A stretch of 64,000 bases of DNA from an uncultured Maribacter sp. (GTDB lineage Bacteria > Bacteroidota > Bacteroidia > Flavobacteriales > Flavobacteriaceae): NCBI GenBank assembly GCA_947504045.1, contig CANNFY010000003.1, positions 341,665-405,664 on the forward strand, given 5' to 3'. The notes under the pieces are model-generated. The model saw only the letters and a list, made by a program, of their open reading frames with translations, made no database searches and was not told where the DNA came from. Shown piece by piece: positions 35,847-45,132 of the stretch. The first letter of the stretch is position 1. The number at the start of each line of letters is the position of its first letter. The position numbers and the translations under genes were made by a program.

Positions 35847-36434
35847 TTATAATTTAACAGATAAATTTAAAATAATTTGATCAGGCCTAACGTCTATTCT
35901 ACTAGCTTCTAATGCTGTAATGTTTGTATTAATAAAACTAGCTTCATTAGAACTTAAACCTCTTTCGTACCTAACATCTATACCTAGTCTTCCTAAATTT
36001 ACACCAGCACCAACATGTAAACCTACAGAAAAATCATTTTCAACATCGTTTATAGTAATGCCATCAAAATCGGTGTCAACTATGTATTGAAAAGCAGGTC
36101 CTGCAAAAATATGTAAAGGGCCAATTATTTTTGCGCCAACTAGAAAAGGAGCATCTATTTTACTCATATTAAATTTATCGCCATCGTAATCAGATTTTGT
36201 TTGTGTGTATAATAATTCTGGTCTAAAATAAACACGTTCCCCAACTTTAGCATAAATACCAATGTGGTATCCTATGTTTCTGTCTGGGTTTTCTGCAGCA
36301 TTAGAAGCAGATTCAAAATAATCTCCGTTTGCACTGTAGTTAAGCCCACCAGTTAAACCAAAACCAGCCTCTTTTTGCGAAAACATTGTTATGCTAAATA
36401 ATGCACATAACGTAAGTAAAAGTATATTTTTCAT
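35847..36434 (-). CDS. small outer-membrane beta-barrel protein (PorT-like)
   Basis: This 195-residue protein has a signal peptide ending near TMFSQ. It then has alternating hydrophobic strands typical of an eight-stranded barrel (AGFGLTGGLNYSANG, NIGYHIGIYAKVGERVYFRPELLY, APFLVGAKIIGPLHIFAGPAFQY, FSVGLHVGAGVNLGRLGIDVRYERGL). It ends in LNLSVKL. This is the outer-membrane-protein-beta-barrel (PorT/OmpX-like) group common in Bacteroidota, and its function is unknown. A single gene, it ends at the 54-base palindromic terminator shared with the convergent FKBP-like gene. No perfect -7 element was seen upstream. Confidence 0.85.
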   Translation of the reverse strand: MKNILLLTLCALFSITMFSQKEAGFGLTGGLNYSANGDYFESASNAAENPDRNIGYHIGIYAKVGERVYFRPELLYTQTKSDYDGDKFNMSKIDAPFLVGAKIIGPLHIFAGPAFQYIVDTDFDGITINDVENDFSVGLHVGAGVNLGRLGIDVRYERGLSSNEASFINTNITALEASRIDVRPDQIILNLSVKL

Positions 36435-36632
36435 TTTTTTCCTTTTTAGAATTTTATAGTAACAATAATGGTACCATTAATTTTTTTGTCTCTACAAGCA
36501 GAACGCAAGGCATTGTTCTTTATTGTTAAAACAGCCCTCTTCAAAAAATATTTAACATTTGAAAAATACATGTATTAGATTGTAGATTTAAGGTTTATCT
36601 TTTTCTTAGCTTTTTTATGCGTTATAGTTGAT

Positions 36633-36640
36633 TATATTTG
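36633..36640 (+). promoter_or_regulatory. -7 element of the tgt operon
   Basis: TATATTTG matches TAnnTTTG exactly and lies 17 bases before the TTG proposed as the tgt start. It lies inside the longer open frame that begins at 36628, which argues against a start there. Confidence 0.65.
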
Positions 36641-36657
36641 TGATCTTAAACAAAGAT

Positions 36658-37788
36658 TTGAAATTTACATTACATCATACCGATCCTCTAAGCAAGGCTA
36701 GAGCAGGAACAATGGTTACCGATCACGGAACTATAGAAACTCCAATATTTATGCCTGTGGGTACAGTAGCATCTGTAAAAGGAGTACATCAAAAAGAATT
36801 AAGAGAAGAAATTAAACCAGACATAATACTGGGGAACACCTACCATTTATTTTTAAGACCTAAAACGCCAATTTTACGTAAAGCAGGCGGATTACATAAA
36901 TTTATGGGATGGGATAAAAATATTCTGACAGATAGTGGCGGTTACCAAGTATATTCGTTGTCTTCTAATAGAAAAATAAAAGAAGAAGGGGTTAAATTTA
37001 AATCGCATATAGACGGTTCTTACCATATGTTTACGCCAGAAAATGTAATGGAAATACAAAGAGAAATTGGTGCAGATATAATAATGGCTTTTGATGAATG
37101 TACACCGTACCCTTGCGATTATAAATACGCAAAAAGATCTATGCATATGACGCATAGGTGGTTAGATCGTTGTATAAATCATTTAGAAAAAACACCTTTT
37201 ACTTACGATTATTCGCAATCCTTTTTTCCAATTGTACAAGGATCTACTTATAAAGATTTAAGAAGGCAGTCTGCAGAATATATTGCTAATGCAGGAGCAG
37301 AAGGTAACGCAATAGGCGGGCTTTCTGTAGGAGAACCAGCGGAAGAAATGTACGGAATGACAGAAGTGGTTTGTGAAGTTTTACCAGAAGATAAGCCACG
37401 TTATTTAATGGGCGTAGGAACACCAATAAATATATTAGAAAATATAGCTTTAGGTATTGATATGTTTGATTGTGTAATGCCAACCCGTAATGCTAGAAAC
37501 GGAATGTTATTTACTTCGCATGGTACTATTAATATTAAAAATAAAAAGTGGGAAGATGATTTTTCTATGCTAGATCCAGAAGGTACCACTTTTGTTGATA
37601 AAGAATATACAAAAGCATATTTAAGACACCTATTTGCAGCAAATGAATATTTAGGAAAGCAAATAGCAACAATACATAACCTAGGTTTTTACATGTGGCT
37701 TGTTAGAGAGGCAAGAAAACATATTTTGGCAGGGGACTTTAGAGTTTGGAAAGACACTATGGTAAAACAAATGGATAAAAGATTATAA
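36658..37788 (+). CDS. tgt: queuine/preQ1 tRNA-ribosyltransferase lacking the zinc Cys ligands
   Basis: From the TTG at 36658 the product has 376 residues and begins (M)KFTLHHTDPLSKARAG, the usual TGT N-terminus. The frame is open from 36628, but that start lies upstream of the -7 box. Catalytic features are present: TDSGGYQVYSL, MAFDECTPYP, GGLSVGEP, YLMGVGTP and FDCVMPTRNARNG. The usual zinc motif CxCxxC is missing: the aligned stretch DPEGTTFVDKEYTKAYLRHLF has Gly309, Thr311 and Asp314 where E. coli TGT has Cys, and only the His remains. The enzyme exchanges guanine 34 for preQ1 in certain tRNAs. It is first in an operon with the adjacent LptF/G-type permease. Confidence 0.94.
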   Translation: MKFTLHHTDPLSKARAGTMVTDHGTIETPIFMPVGTVASVKGVHQKELREEIKPDIILGNTYHLFLRPKTPILRKAGGLHKFMGWDKNILTDSGGYQVYSLSSNRKIKEEGVKFKSHIDGSYHMFTPENVMEIQREIGADIIMAFDECTPYPCDYKYAKRSMHMTHRWLDRCINHLEKTPFTYDYSQSFFPIVQGSTYKDLRRQSAEYIANAGAEGNAIGGLSVGEPAEEMYGMTEVVCEVLPEDKPRYLMGVGTPINILENIALGIDMFDCVMPTRNARNGMLFTSHGTINIKNKKWEDDFSMLDPEGTTFVDKEYTKAYLRHLFAANEYLGKQIATIHNLGFYMWLVREARKHILAGDFRVWKDTMVKQMDKRL

Positions 37789-38871
37789 ATGCTAACCATA
37801 CTTGATAGATACATTTTAAAAAGATATTTAGCAACCTTTTCGGTTATGCTATTGCTTTTTATTCCTATTGGTATTATGGCTAATTTTGCAGAGCAAAATG
37901 GCAAAATGTCTGCTAATAATGCACCTGTAAATGAAATACTTATATATTACATGCACTTTACAGTATATATAGGTAGTTTATTATTTCCTATATTTTTGTT
38001 TCTATCAGTTATTTATTTTACCTCTAAACTTGCTAACGATACAGAAATTGTTGCAATTCTGAGCTCTGGTGTATCCTATAATAGATTTTTAAGACCATAT
38101 ATGATTGGAGCTACATTAGTAGCCATACTTATGTTTGTTACAAGTATGTTTTTTGTTCCTAAAGCAAGTATAGGTTTTAATGAGTTTAAGTTTAAATATT
38201 TAAAAAAAGGAAAGCAAGATCGTGTAACAAACAATATATATAATCAGTTAAACGAAAATGATTTTATTTATATAAGCAGTTTTGAACCTGCAAGACAAAA
38301 CGGAAAGAACTTTACATTTGAGCGTTTTGATGAAAATAATAATTTAGAATTTAAAATTTCAGCAACCAATATTCGTTGGGTAGAAAAAGATAGTTTATAT
38401 AGGCTTACTTCCTATAAAAAAAGAACTATTGTAGGAGACTCTGCAGTATTAGAAAGCAAAAGAAGGTTAGATACTTTATTTGCTTTTAAAATAGACGATT
38501 TAACACCAGTTTCCTATGTTGCCGAAACAAAAAATTTATTTGAATTAAATAAATTTATCGATGACCAAAAGAGAAAAGGAGCATCAAATATAAATACCTA
38601 CATATTAGTAAAATACAAACGTTGGGCATTACCTTTTACCGCTTTTATACTAACAATAATTGCAGTAGCAGTATCTTCTGTTAAAAAAAGAGGAGGAATG
38701 GGAATAAATTTAGCATTTGGAATTCTAATAGCTTTTATCTACATATTTTTTGATAAAGTATTTGGAACCTTAGCAGAACAATCTGGATTTTCACCATTAC
38801 TAGCTGTAATTATACCAAATGTACTCTTTAGTGCATTGGCATTTTATCTATTACAAAATGCAAAACGGTAA
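37789..38871 (+). CDS. LptF/LptG-family (YjgP/YjgQ) permease
   Basis: This 360-residue inner-membrane protein starts on the base after the tgt stop codon. It opens LTILDRYILKRYLATFSVMLLLFIPIGIMANF, typical of the LptF/G family. It has three N-terminal membrane helices (about residues 13-125), a large periplasmic beta-jellyroll (about 130-270), and three C-terminal helices ending FSALAFYLLQNAK. The family forms the membrane part of the ABC exporter that moves lipopolysaccharide to LptA. Whether it is LptF or LptG cannot be decided. Its last 14 bases overlap the start of the next gene. Confidence 0.93.
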   Translation: MLTILDRYILKRYLATFSVMLLLFIPIGIMANFAEQNGKMSANNAPVNEILIYYMHFTVYIGSLLFPIFLFLSVIYFTSKLANDTEIVAILSSGVSYNRFLRPYMIGATLVAILMFVTSMFFVPKASIGFNEFKFKYLKKGKQDRVTNNIYNQLNENDFIYISSFEPARQNGKNFTFERFDENNNLEFKISATNIRWVEKDSLYRLTSYKKRTIVGDSAVLESKRRLDTLFAFKIDDLTPVSYVAETKNLFELNKFIDDQKRKGASNINTYILVKYKRWALPFTAFILTIIAVAVSSVKKRGGMGINLAFGILIAFIYIFFDKVFGTLAEQSGFSPLLAVIIPNVLFSALAFYLLQNAKR

Positions 38872-39742
38872 ATTAAAAAATTTAATCCACCTTCACTTTA
38901 TTGTATTTATATGGGGTTTTACCGCCATTTTAGGAAAACTTATTAGTATAGATGCTCTACCATTGGTTTGGTATAGAATGGGTATAGCATCTATCCTAAT
39001 AATAATTTATGTTTTAATAAAAAAAATTAAGATTACTGTATCTAAAAAAACTCTTTTAATAATGGTACTTGGTGGAGTAGTGGTTGCATTACACTGGGTA
39101 ACATTTTTTAGGGCAATAAAAGTTTCAAATGTTTCCATTGCTTTAGCAACACTATCTATAGGGGCTTTTTTTACTGCAATTTTAGAGCCCATTTGGTATA
39201 AGAGGAAAATAATTAAATATGAAATTATTTTTGGTTTACTAGTTATTGTAGGTCTGTATTTTATTTTTAGAGTAGATACCTCTTATTTGTACGGAATGAT
39301 TTTAGCAGCCATCTCTGCTTTTTTGGCCGCTACATTTTCTATAATTAATGGTAGGTTAGTACAAAAAGAAAAACCATCAATAATTGCAATGGTAGAACTT
39401 AGTACTGGTGTAGTGTTTTTATCTATATATTTTCTTTTAACCAATACGTTTACAGTAGAATTTTTTCAAATTTCTTTATTAGATTGGTTTTATTTATTTA
39501 TTCTTTCTTCAGTATGTACTGCCTATGCATTTATAGCAGCTGTAAAGGTTATGCGTTTTTTAACACCATATACAGTAATGCTAACCACAAATTTAGAGCC
39601 AGTGTATGGTATACTAATGGCACTAGTATTTTTAGGAGAAAGTAAAGAGATAAATTCTATGTTTTACTTAGGCGCGCTGATTATACTTACAACTGTAGTT
39701 GCAAACGGAATTCTTAAAAATAGAAGTAAATTAAAGAAATAG
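38858..39742 (+). CDS. EamA/DMT-family transporter
   Basis: From the ATG at 38858 the product has 294 residues and begins MQNGKLKNLIHLHFIVFIWGFTAILGKL, the first of about ten membrane helices in two EamA repeats. Other family stretches are PLVWYRMGIASILII, ALHWVTFFRAIKVSNVSIALATL and LTTNLEPVYGILMALVFLGE. The frame extends to 38819, but that part lies inside the upstream gene and codes no helix. Drug/metabolite transporters export amino acids, nucleobases or drugs, and the substrate here is unknown. The 14-base overlap with the LptF/G gene suggests translational coupling. Confidence 0.9.
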   Translation: MQNGKLKNLIHLHFIVFIWGFTAILGKLISIDALPLVWYRMGIASILIIIYVLIKKIKITVSKKTLLIMVLGGVVVALHWVTFFRAIKVSNVSIALATLSIGAFFTAILEPIWYKRKIIKYEIIFGLLVIVGLYFIFRVDTSYLYGMILAAISAFLAATFSIINGRLVQKEKPSIIAMVELSTGVVFLSIYFLLTNTFTVEFFQISLLDWFYLFILSSVCTAYAFIAAVKVMRFLTPYTVMLTTNLEPVYGILMALVFLGESKEINSMFYLGALIILTTVVANGILKNRSKLKK

Positions 39743-39768
39743 TATCGCAATCGTTACCATTAAAGCTT

Positions 39769-39776
39769 TATATTTG
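39769..39776 (+). promoter_or_regulatory. -7 element of accA
   Basis: TATATTTG matches TAnnTTTG exactly, 29 bases before the accA start. No good TTG is present at the -33 distance. Confidence 0.6.
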
Positions 39777-39805
39777 TTCTTTAAACTAACAAAATTTACT
39801 TTTTT

Positions 39806-40759
39806 ATGGAGTATTTGGATTTTGAACTTCCAATTAAAGAACTAGAAGAGCAGTTAACCAAGTGTGTTATTATTGGTGAAGAGAGTGATGTTGATGTAAC
39901 ACAAACTTGTAAAAAAATTGAAAAAAAGCTTTTAGAGACTCGTAAAGAAATTTACAAAAATCTAACATCTTGGCAGCGTGTACAGTTATCAAGGCATCCT
40001 AATAGACCTTATACCTTAGATTATATAAATGCTTTGTGTGGGGATACTTTCTTAGAATTACATGGAGACAGAAATGTTGCCGATGATAAAGCTATGATTG
40101 GTGGTTTAGGAAAAATAAACGATCAAAGTTTTATGTTTATTGGCCAACAAAAAGGATACAATACAAAAACAAGACAGTATCGTAATTTTGGAATGGCAAA
40201 CCCAGAAGGGTACCGTAAAGCGTTACGTTTAATGAAATCTGCAGAAAAATTTAATGTGCCTGTGGTATGTTTTATTGATACGCCTGGTGCATATGCAGGA
40301 ATAGAAGCAGAAGAGCGCGGACAAGGTGAAGCTATTGCGCGTAATATTCTAGAAATGACAAGGCTTAAAGTGCCAATAATTGTTGTAATTATTGGAGAAG
40401 GAGCTTCAGGTGGGGCATTAGGTATAGGTGTTGGAGACTCTGTTTTAATGTTAGAAAACACTTGGTATTCTGTAATTTCTCCAGAATCTTGCTCCTCTAT
40501 TTTATGGAGAAGTTGGGAGTTTAAAGAACAAGCTGCTGATGCTTTAAAGCTTACAGCTCCTGATATGAAGAAAATGAAAATTGTAGATGAAATAGTAAAA
40601 GAACCTATTGGCGGAGCACATTCGGATAGAGAAAATACTTTTGAAGCTGTAAAGACTAAAATATTTGAACATTTTCAAGAATTAGAAAAGTTATCACCAA
40701 AAGATTTAGTGAATAAACGTATGAATAAATATGCTAATATGGGAGTCTTTAATGGCTAA
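39806..40759 (+). CDS. accA: acetyl-CoA carboxylase carboxyltransferase subunit alpha
   Basis: This 317-residue protein has the AccA pattern: [15 protein letters not shown], then [38 protein letters not shown], and the oxyanion-hole regions [23 protein letters not shown] and [28 protein letters not shown] completes the signature. Together with AccD it transfers the carboxyl group from biotin to acetyl-CoA, the first step of fatty acid synthesis. Length is normal. It has its own -7 element and a strong terminator downstream, so it is probably monocistronic. Confidence 0.98.
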   Translation: MEYLDFELPIKELEEQLTKCVIIGEESDVDVTQTCKKIEKKLLETRKEIYKNLTSWQRVQLSRHPNRPYTLDYINALCGDTFLELHGDRNVADDKAMIGGLGKINDQSFMFIGQQKGYNTKTRQYRNFGMANPEGYRKALRLMKSAEKFNVPVVCFIDTPGAYAGIEAEERGQGEAIARNILEMTRLKVPIIVVIIGEGASGGALGIGVGDSVLMLENTWYSVISPESCSSILWRSWEFKEQAADALKLTAPDMKKMKIVDEIVKEPIGGAHSDRENTFEAVKTKIFEHFQELEKLSPKDLVNKRMNKYANMGVFNG

Positions 40760-40784
40760 CTGCATGTTTTAGATACTTTTTTAT

Positions 40785-40816
40785 AATCCGGAAAATTAAA
40801 ATTCCGGATTTTTTTT
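40785..40816 (+). terminator. rho-independent terminator after accA
   Basis: AATCCGGAA (40785-40793) and TTCCGGATT (40802-40810) pair around an eight-base A/T loop, followed by a run of T. Confidence 0.92.
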
Positions 40817-40913
40817 GTTATCAACATAATTTTGTAACTTATTAACAGTCAATTGTTAGTGAACTGTGAATATCGAAATCATTGAAATTCATGTTAACTA
40901 ATAGTTAATTGCA

Positions 40914-40921
40914 TACATTCG
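40914..40921 (+). promoter_or_regulatory. probable -7 element of dnaB
   Basis: TACATTCG differs from TAnnTTTG at one base and lies six bases before the ATG at 40927, which would give a very short or absent leader. The open frame extends to a TTG at 40909, but that lies upstream of this element. Confidence 0.4.
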
Positions 40922-40926
40922 TAGTC

Positions 40927-42471
40927 ATGGAAAAACCAAACCCAGTTATTGGTCGTAAGATAGATAAATCTACCCTTATTAGTTTAGAAAAAGGGAAGAT
41001 ACCACCTCAAGCAGTTGATTTAGAGGAGGTTGTGATAGGTGCAATGATGATTGATAAAAAAGGTGTAGATGAAGTTATAGACATTTTACACCCAGATGTT
41101 TTTTACAAAGATGCACATAAGTACATTTTTGAAGCAATTTTTAAATTGTTCGAAACCTCTGAGCCAATAGATTTATTAACGGTTTCTACACAATTAAAGA
41201 AAGACGGAAAATTAGAAAGTGTTGGAGGCGATTTTTACCTTATAAAACTTACCCAAAAAATAGCTTCTTCTGCGCATATTGAGTTTCATGCGCGTATAAT
41301 TCTTCAAAAATTTATTCAACGTAGTTTAATTAAAATTTCTGGAGAAATTATAGAATCTGCTTATGACGAATCTACCGATGTTTTTGATTTATTAGATACT
41401 GCAGAATCTAAATTATACGATGTAACACAAGGAAACTTAAAACGTTCTGCAGAAACTGCTCAGAATTTAGTTATTCAAGCTAAAAAACGTATCGAAGAAA
41501 TTGCAGGTAAAGAAGGAATGAGTGGAGTTCCATCAGGGTTTGATAAATTAGATAAGCTTACTTCTGGTTGGCAACCTAGCGATTTAATTATTGTTGCTGC
41601 GCGTCCTGGTATGGGTAAAACAGCTTTAACTTTATCTATGGCAAGAAACATTGCAGTAAATTCTAATACCGCAGTTGCATTCTTTTCTTTAGAGATGTCA
41701 TCGGTACAGTTAATAACAAGATTAATTTCTTCAGAAACAGGATTGTCTTCTGAGAAATTAAGAACAGGTAAATTAGAAAAGCACGAATGGGAGCAATTAA
41801 ATGTAAAAGTAAAATCATTAGAAGCTGCTCCTTTATTTATAGATGATACTCCTTCGTTATCTATTTTTGACCTTAGAGCAAAATGTCGTAGACTAGCATC
41901 GCAACACGATATTAAAATGATTATGATAGATTATCTTCAGTTAATGACAGCCGGAGGTAGTCAAAAAGGAGGTAACAGAGAACAAGAAATTTCAACAATT
42001 TCTAGAAACTTAAAAGCATTAGCAAAAGAACTTAATGTACCTGTTATTGCATTATCACAATTATCGCGTGCAGTAGAAACACGTGGAGGAAGTAAAAGAC
42101 CTGTACTTTCAGATTTAAGAGAATCTGGAGCAATAGAACAAGATGCAGATATTGTATCTTTTATTTACAGACCAGAATATTATAAGATAGATGAGTGGGA
42201 TGATGAAGAACAAAGCCCAACTGCAGGTCAAGCAGAATTTATTGTTGCAAAACACAGAAACGGTGGATTAGAAAACATACGTCTTAAATTTATTGGTAAC
42301 CAAGGTAAGTTTGACAATTTAGACGATTTTGATTCTCCTTTTGAGTTTCAATCTAAAATGAATGAAGAGGATGACAATCCGTTTATCACCAAAAACTTGC
42401 CTAATGCAAATGAAGCATTTGGTAGCTCTATGAATGATGGGATGTCAGAAGATAATGACGTTCCTTTTTAA
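40927..42471 (+). CDS. dnaB: replicative DNA helicase DnaB
   Basis: From the ATG at 40927 the product has 514 residues. The N-terminal domain (KIPPQAVDLEEVVIGAMMIDKKGVDEVIDIL) is followed by a linker and the RecA-like ATPase with Walker A ARPGMGKTAL, Walker B MIMIDYLQLM, and the arginine-finger/DNA-loop region SRAVETRGGSKRPVLSDLRESGAIEQDAD. The acidic C-terminal tail (NDGMSEDNDVPF) is usual for flavobacterial DnaB. It is the ring helicase that unwinds DNA at the fork. No intein is present. It is preceded by the accA terminator and followed by a separate promoter. Confidence 0.98.
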   Translation: MEKPNPVIGRKIDKSTLISLEKGKIPPQAVDLEEVVIGAMMIDKKGVDEVIDILHPDVFYKDAHKYIFEAIFKLFETSEPIDLLTVSTQLKKDGKLESVGGDFYLIKLTQKIASSAHIEFHARIILQKFIQRSLIKISGEIIESAYDESTDVFDLLDTAESKLYDVTQGNLKRSAETAQNLVIQAKKRIEEIAGKEGMSGVPSGFDKLDKLTSGWQPSDLIIVAARPGMGKTALTLSMARNIAVNSNTAVAFFSLEMSSVQLITRLISSETGLSSEKLRTGKLEKHEWEQLNVKVKSLEAAPLFIDDTPSLSIFDLRAKCRRLASQHDIKMIMIDYLQLMTAGGSQKGGNREQEISTISRNLKALAKELNVPVIALSQLSRAVETRGGSKRPVLSDLRESGAIEQDADIVSFIYRPEYYKIDEWDDEEQSPTAGQAEFIVAKHRNGGLENIRLKFIGNQGKFDNLDDFDSPFEFQSKMNEEDDNPFITKNLPNANEAFGSSMNDGMSEDNDVPF

Positions 42472-42514
42472 ACTATAATTTTTTGAGATAACCATAAGCG
42501 TTCTCTTTTTAAGT

Positions 42515-42522
42515 TATCTTTG
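42515..42522 (+). promoter_or_regulatory. -7 element of the gene at 42540
   Basis: TATCTTTG is a perfect TAnnTTTG, 17 bases before the ATG at 42540. Confidence 0.6.
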
Positions 42523-42539
42523 GGTATAGACGATATAAA

Positions 42540-43808
42540 ATGTTTATGAAAAAGATAGTTTTGTTTGTGTTATTTGCAATATTTGTTTCCAAAGTAACAG
42601 CATCTGTTATTTTAATTCCAATGGATGCAGAGTTTCAAAAAAATCATTTAAAAGCTTATGGTATTACCTATTGGGTATTATCTAAACAACAAAAAGTACA
42701 ATGGCTACTAAACTATAGAGGTGGTTCTTTTTTATTGCCAGATGGAGATGCAATACGTAAAGAATGCCAAATTAGAGGTGTTTCCTATGAAATTTTATCA
42801 GATAACGAAGCAAATACTATTTTAAATGAAATTAGTAGTCCTTCTAAAAATCAAGAATCTGTTATTCTTGAAAAAGCACCTAAAATAGCAGTATATTCTC
42901 CTAAAGGTAAGCAACCTTGGGATGATGCAGTTACTATGGTATTAACCTATGCAGAAATACCATATGTAACCATATACGATGAGGAAGTTTTAGAAGATAA
43001 ATTAGCACTTTATGACTGGTTGCACTTGCACCATGAAGATTTTACTGGGCAATATGGTAAATTTTATGGAAGTTACAGAGCTGCACCATGGTATATTCAG
43101 CAAAAAAAAGATGCAGAAGCCTTAGCAGCTAAACTTGGTTATAGTAAAGTTTCTGAAGCAAAGAGAGATGTAGCGTTAAAAATAAGAAACTATGTAATTG
43201 GTGGCGGATTTATGTTTGCAATGTGTTCTGCAACAGATAGTTTTGATATTGCTTTGGCAGCTAGTGGGTTAGATATTTGTGAGCCAATGTTTGATGGAGA
43301 CCCTTCGGAAGCTAATTACCAAAGTAAATTAGATTACACAAAATCTTTTGCATTTACAGACTATATTTTAGAAAGAAACCCATTGCAATATGAATTTTCT
43401 TCGATAGATATGACCAGTAAAAGAAGAAAAATACAGAAAGAAACAGACTATTTTTCTTTAATGGATTTTTCTGCTAAATGGGACCCTGTGCCAACTATGT
43501 TATGCCAAAATCATACATCTTTAGTAAAAGGGTTTATGGGGCAAACAACAGCATTTAATAGCAAGCAAATAAAACCTACAGTTCTAATATTGGGAGAAAA
43601 TAAAATTAATGGTGAGGCTCGTTATATTCATGGTATAAAAGGAAAAGGTTTTTTTACTTTTTACGGCGGGCATGATCCAGAAGATTACCAGCATAGGGTA
43701 GGAGACCCCAAAACAGAACTAGAATTACACCCAACTTCTCCAGGATATAGACTTATTTTAAATAATATATTATTTCCAGCGGCAAAAAAAAAGAAGCAGA
43801 AAACTTAA
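42540..43808 (+). CDS. conserved secreted flavobacterial protein, often misnamed asparagine synthetase B
   Basis: This 422-residue protein has a signal peptide (about residues 3-21, ending near VTAS). The N-terminal part VILIPMDAEFQKNHLKAYGITYWVL and LLNYRGGSFLLPDGDAI is distinctive. The rest includes KIAVYSPKGKQPWDDAVTMVLTYAEIPY and a GGGFMFAMCSATDSFD segment that recalls class I glutamine-amidotransferase-like folds. I recall homologues next to accA-dnaB in flavobacterial genomes being labelled asparagine synthetase B, but the sequence has no AsnB ATP-pyrophosphatase motif and is exported, so that name is unsupported. Two starts are possible (42540 and 42546). Function is unknown. It converges on the PepSY gene with a 15-base gap. 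Confidence 0.8.
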   Translation: MFMKKIVLFVLFAIFVSKVTASVILIPMDAEFQKNHLKAYGITYWVLSKQQKVQWLLNYRGGSFLLPDGDAIRKECQIRGVSYEILSDNEANTILNEISSPSKNQESVILEKAPKIAVYSPKGKQPWDDAVTMVLTYAEIPYVTIYDEEVLEDKLALYDWLHLHHEDFTGQYGKFYGSYRAAPWYIQQKKDAEALAAKLGYSKVSEAKRDVALKIRNYVIGGGFMFAMCSATDSFDIALAASGLDICEPMFDGDPSEANYQSKLDYTKSFAFTDYILERNPLQYEFSSIDMTSKRRKIQKETDYFSLMDFSAKWDPVPTMLCQNHTSLVKGFMGQTTAFNSKQIKPTVLILGENKINGEARYIHGIKGKGFFTFYGGHDPEDYQHRVGDPKTELELHPTSPGYRLILNNILFPAAKKKKQKT

Positions 43809-43823
43809 GTCTAAGTTGTTCTT

Positions 43824-45116
43824 TTATTTTTTGGAATTATCTAATTTATATTTAAAAATATACCAGGCTAAAAATGCTAAAATTATCCAGAATATACTTG
43901 CTAATGTCAATATATAGAAAGAAACGTTATAACGATAAATAAGAAACAGGTACATACAAATTAATATAAGTACAACGATTATTGAATTGATATATGTCCA
44001 TATTCCGTTATTTGACTTTTTCAGTTTTAATTTTCTTTTTGTACTAATCCAAGCACCAGTTAGTACTAGACTAGAAATACTAATACCAGCTAAAAACCAT
44101 ATTATCTTAGTAGTTAAACCACCCCATGTACCAAAATGCAATGGGTCAGCAATATCATTTAGCCAAGTAACAGTATTTATTTTTTTCGCTTTTTGTGAAC
44201 CAAGTACTTTGTAAGTTAATGGGTGTATCCATACTCTATTTGCCCTATCTCTTACTAAAGGAGTTTTACTTTTTCCTGTAATATAAATAGGAGCAGTTAT
44301 AGTAGTAGGTGGTGCTAGATCGGTTACTATAAGTTGGGGTATTTCTTTTTTTGCTACTTCTATGGCTTTATTATAATCAATTTTTAGAGAAAATTTAGAA
44401 AGACCAATAGAGTCTAGTTCTAAGGCAGTAATTTTAGGTTTTTTGGGGTTTGCTATTGTATGGATATTACCAATATTTGTACGTTCCATAAAATACCAAA
44501 TTCCAGTTATAGATACTAAAATGGAAAACGGTACAGACCAAATGCCAACAACTCTATGTAGGCTTCTATAAAAAATTAACTGGACTTTGCCTTTTTTAAT
44601 TTCGAAGAGTTTTTTCCACCATTTTTTATAAAACAATAGAGCAGTAGTGGTAGAAGCTAGTAACATAAAACTAAAGCTCAAAACTATAAAGTAACCTATT
44701 TGGTAGTTGGGCATAAATAGGAAATAATGAAAATCACGAAAAAACCTTTGAAAAGTTAGTGTGTTTGCTCCTTGAATTTCTCCTGTATATGGGTTGGCAA
44801 AAACATACCATCGTTGTCCATTAAGATTAACATAAATAATATCACATAAATAAGGAGCTTTTGAAGCTTGCCAAAAAGTAATTCTACCCTTTGGGTAAAT
44901 GGCTTCTATATTATTAGCAATGGTATTTTTGTCTGCCCGTTTATTTTGATAGGTTGCCCTAATTTCTGGTTGAAATAACCAGTCCATTTCACGACTAAGC
45001 GTAGCCATGGTGCCAGAAAAGCATACTATAAAAAATAGTATGCTTAACTGAATACCAATCCAACTATGAATTTTGAAAAAGGTTTTTTTCTTAATCTTAA
45101 AATTGCTAAATGTCAT
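43824..45116 (-). CDS. PepSY-associated membrane protein (siderophore-uptake type)
   Basis: This 430-residue inner-membrane protein opens KIKKKTFFKIHSWIGIQLSILFFIVCFSGTMATLSREMDWLF, the first helix of the PepSY-TM family. A periplasmic PepSY-like domain, further helices near residues 135-160 and 190-215, and a C-terminal helical pair follow. HVVGIW-type (HRVVGIWSVPFSIL) and DPLHFGTWGG motifs supply His residues that may bind haem or metal. Such proteins accompany TonB receptors and help reduce or release iron from siderophores. It lies 16 bases downstream of the TonB receptor gene in the same operon. It is a different, shorter relative of the fused PepSY protein at 47960-50161. Confidence 0.88.
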   Translation of the reverse strand: MTFSNFKIKKKTFFKIHSWIGIQLSILFFIVCFSGTMATLSREMDWLFQPEIRATYQNKRADKNTIANNIEAIYPKGRITFWQASKAPYLCDIIYVNLNGQRWYVFANPYTGEIQGANTLTFQRFFRDFHYFLFMPNYQIGYFIVLSFSFMLLASTTTALLFYKKWWKKLFEIKKGKVQLIFYRSLHRVVGIWSVPFSILVSITGIWYFMERTNIGNIHTIANPKKPKITALELDSIGLSKFSLKIDYNKAIEVAKKEIPQLIVTDLAPPTTITAPIYITGKSKTPLVRDRANRVWIHPLTYKVLGSQKAKKINTVTWLNDIADPLHFGTWGGLTTKIIWFLAGISISSLVLTGAWISTKRKLKLKKSNNGIWTYINSIIVVLILICMYLFLIYRYNVSFYILTLASIFWIILAFLAWYIFKYKLDNSKK

Positions 45117-45132
45117 TATTTATTTAACATTT

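Noticed and set aside
36628..36657. Upstream start for tgt
   Set aside because: The extension contains the perfect -7 element TATATTTG and does not resemble TGT N-termini.
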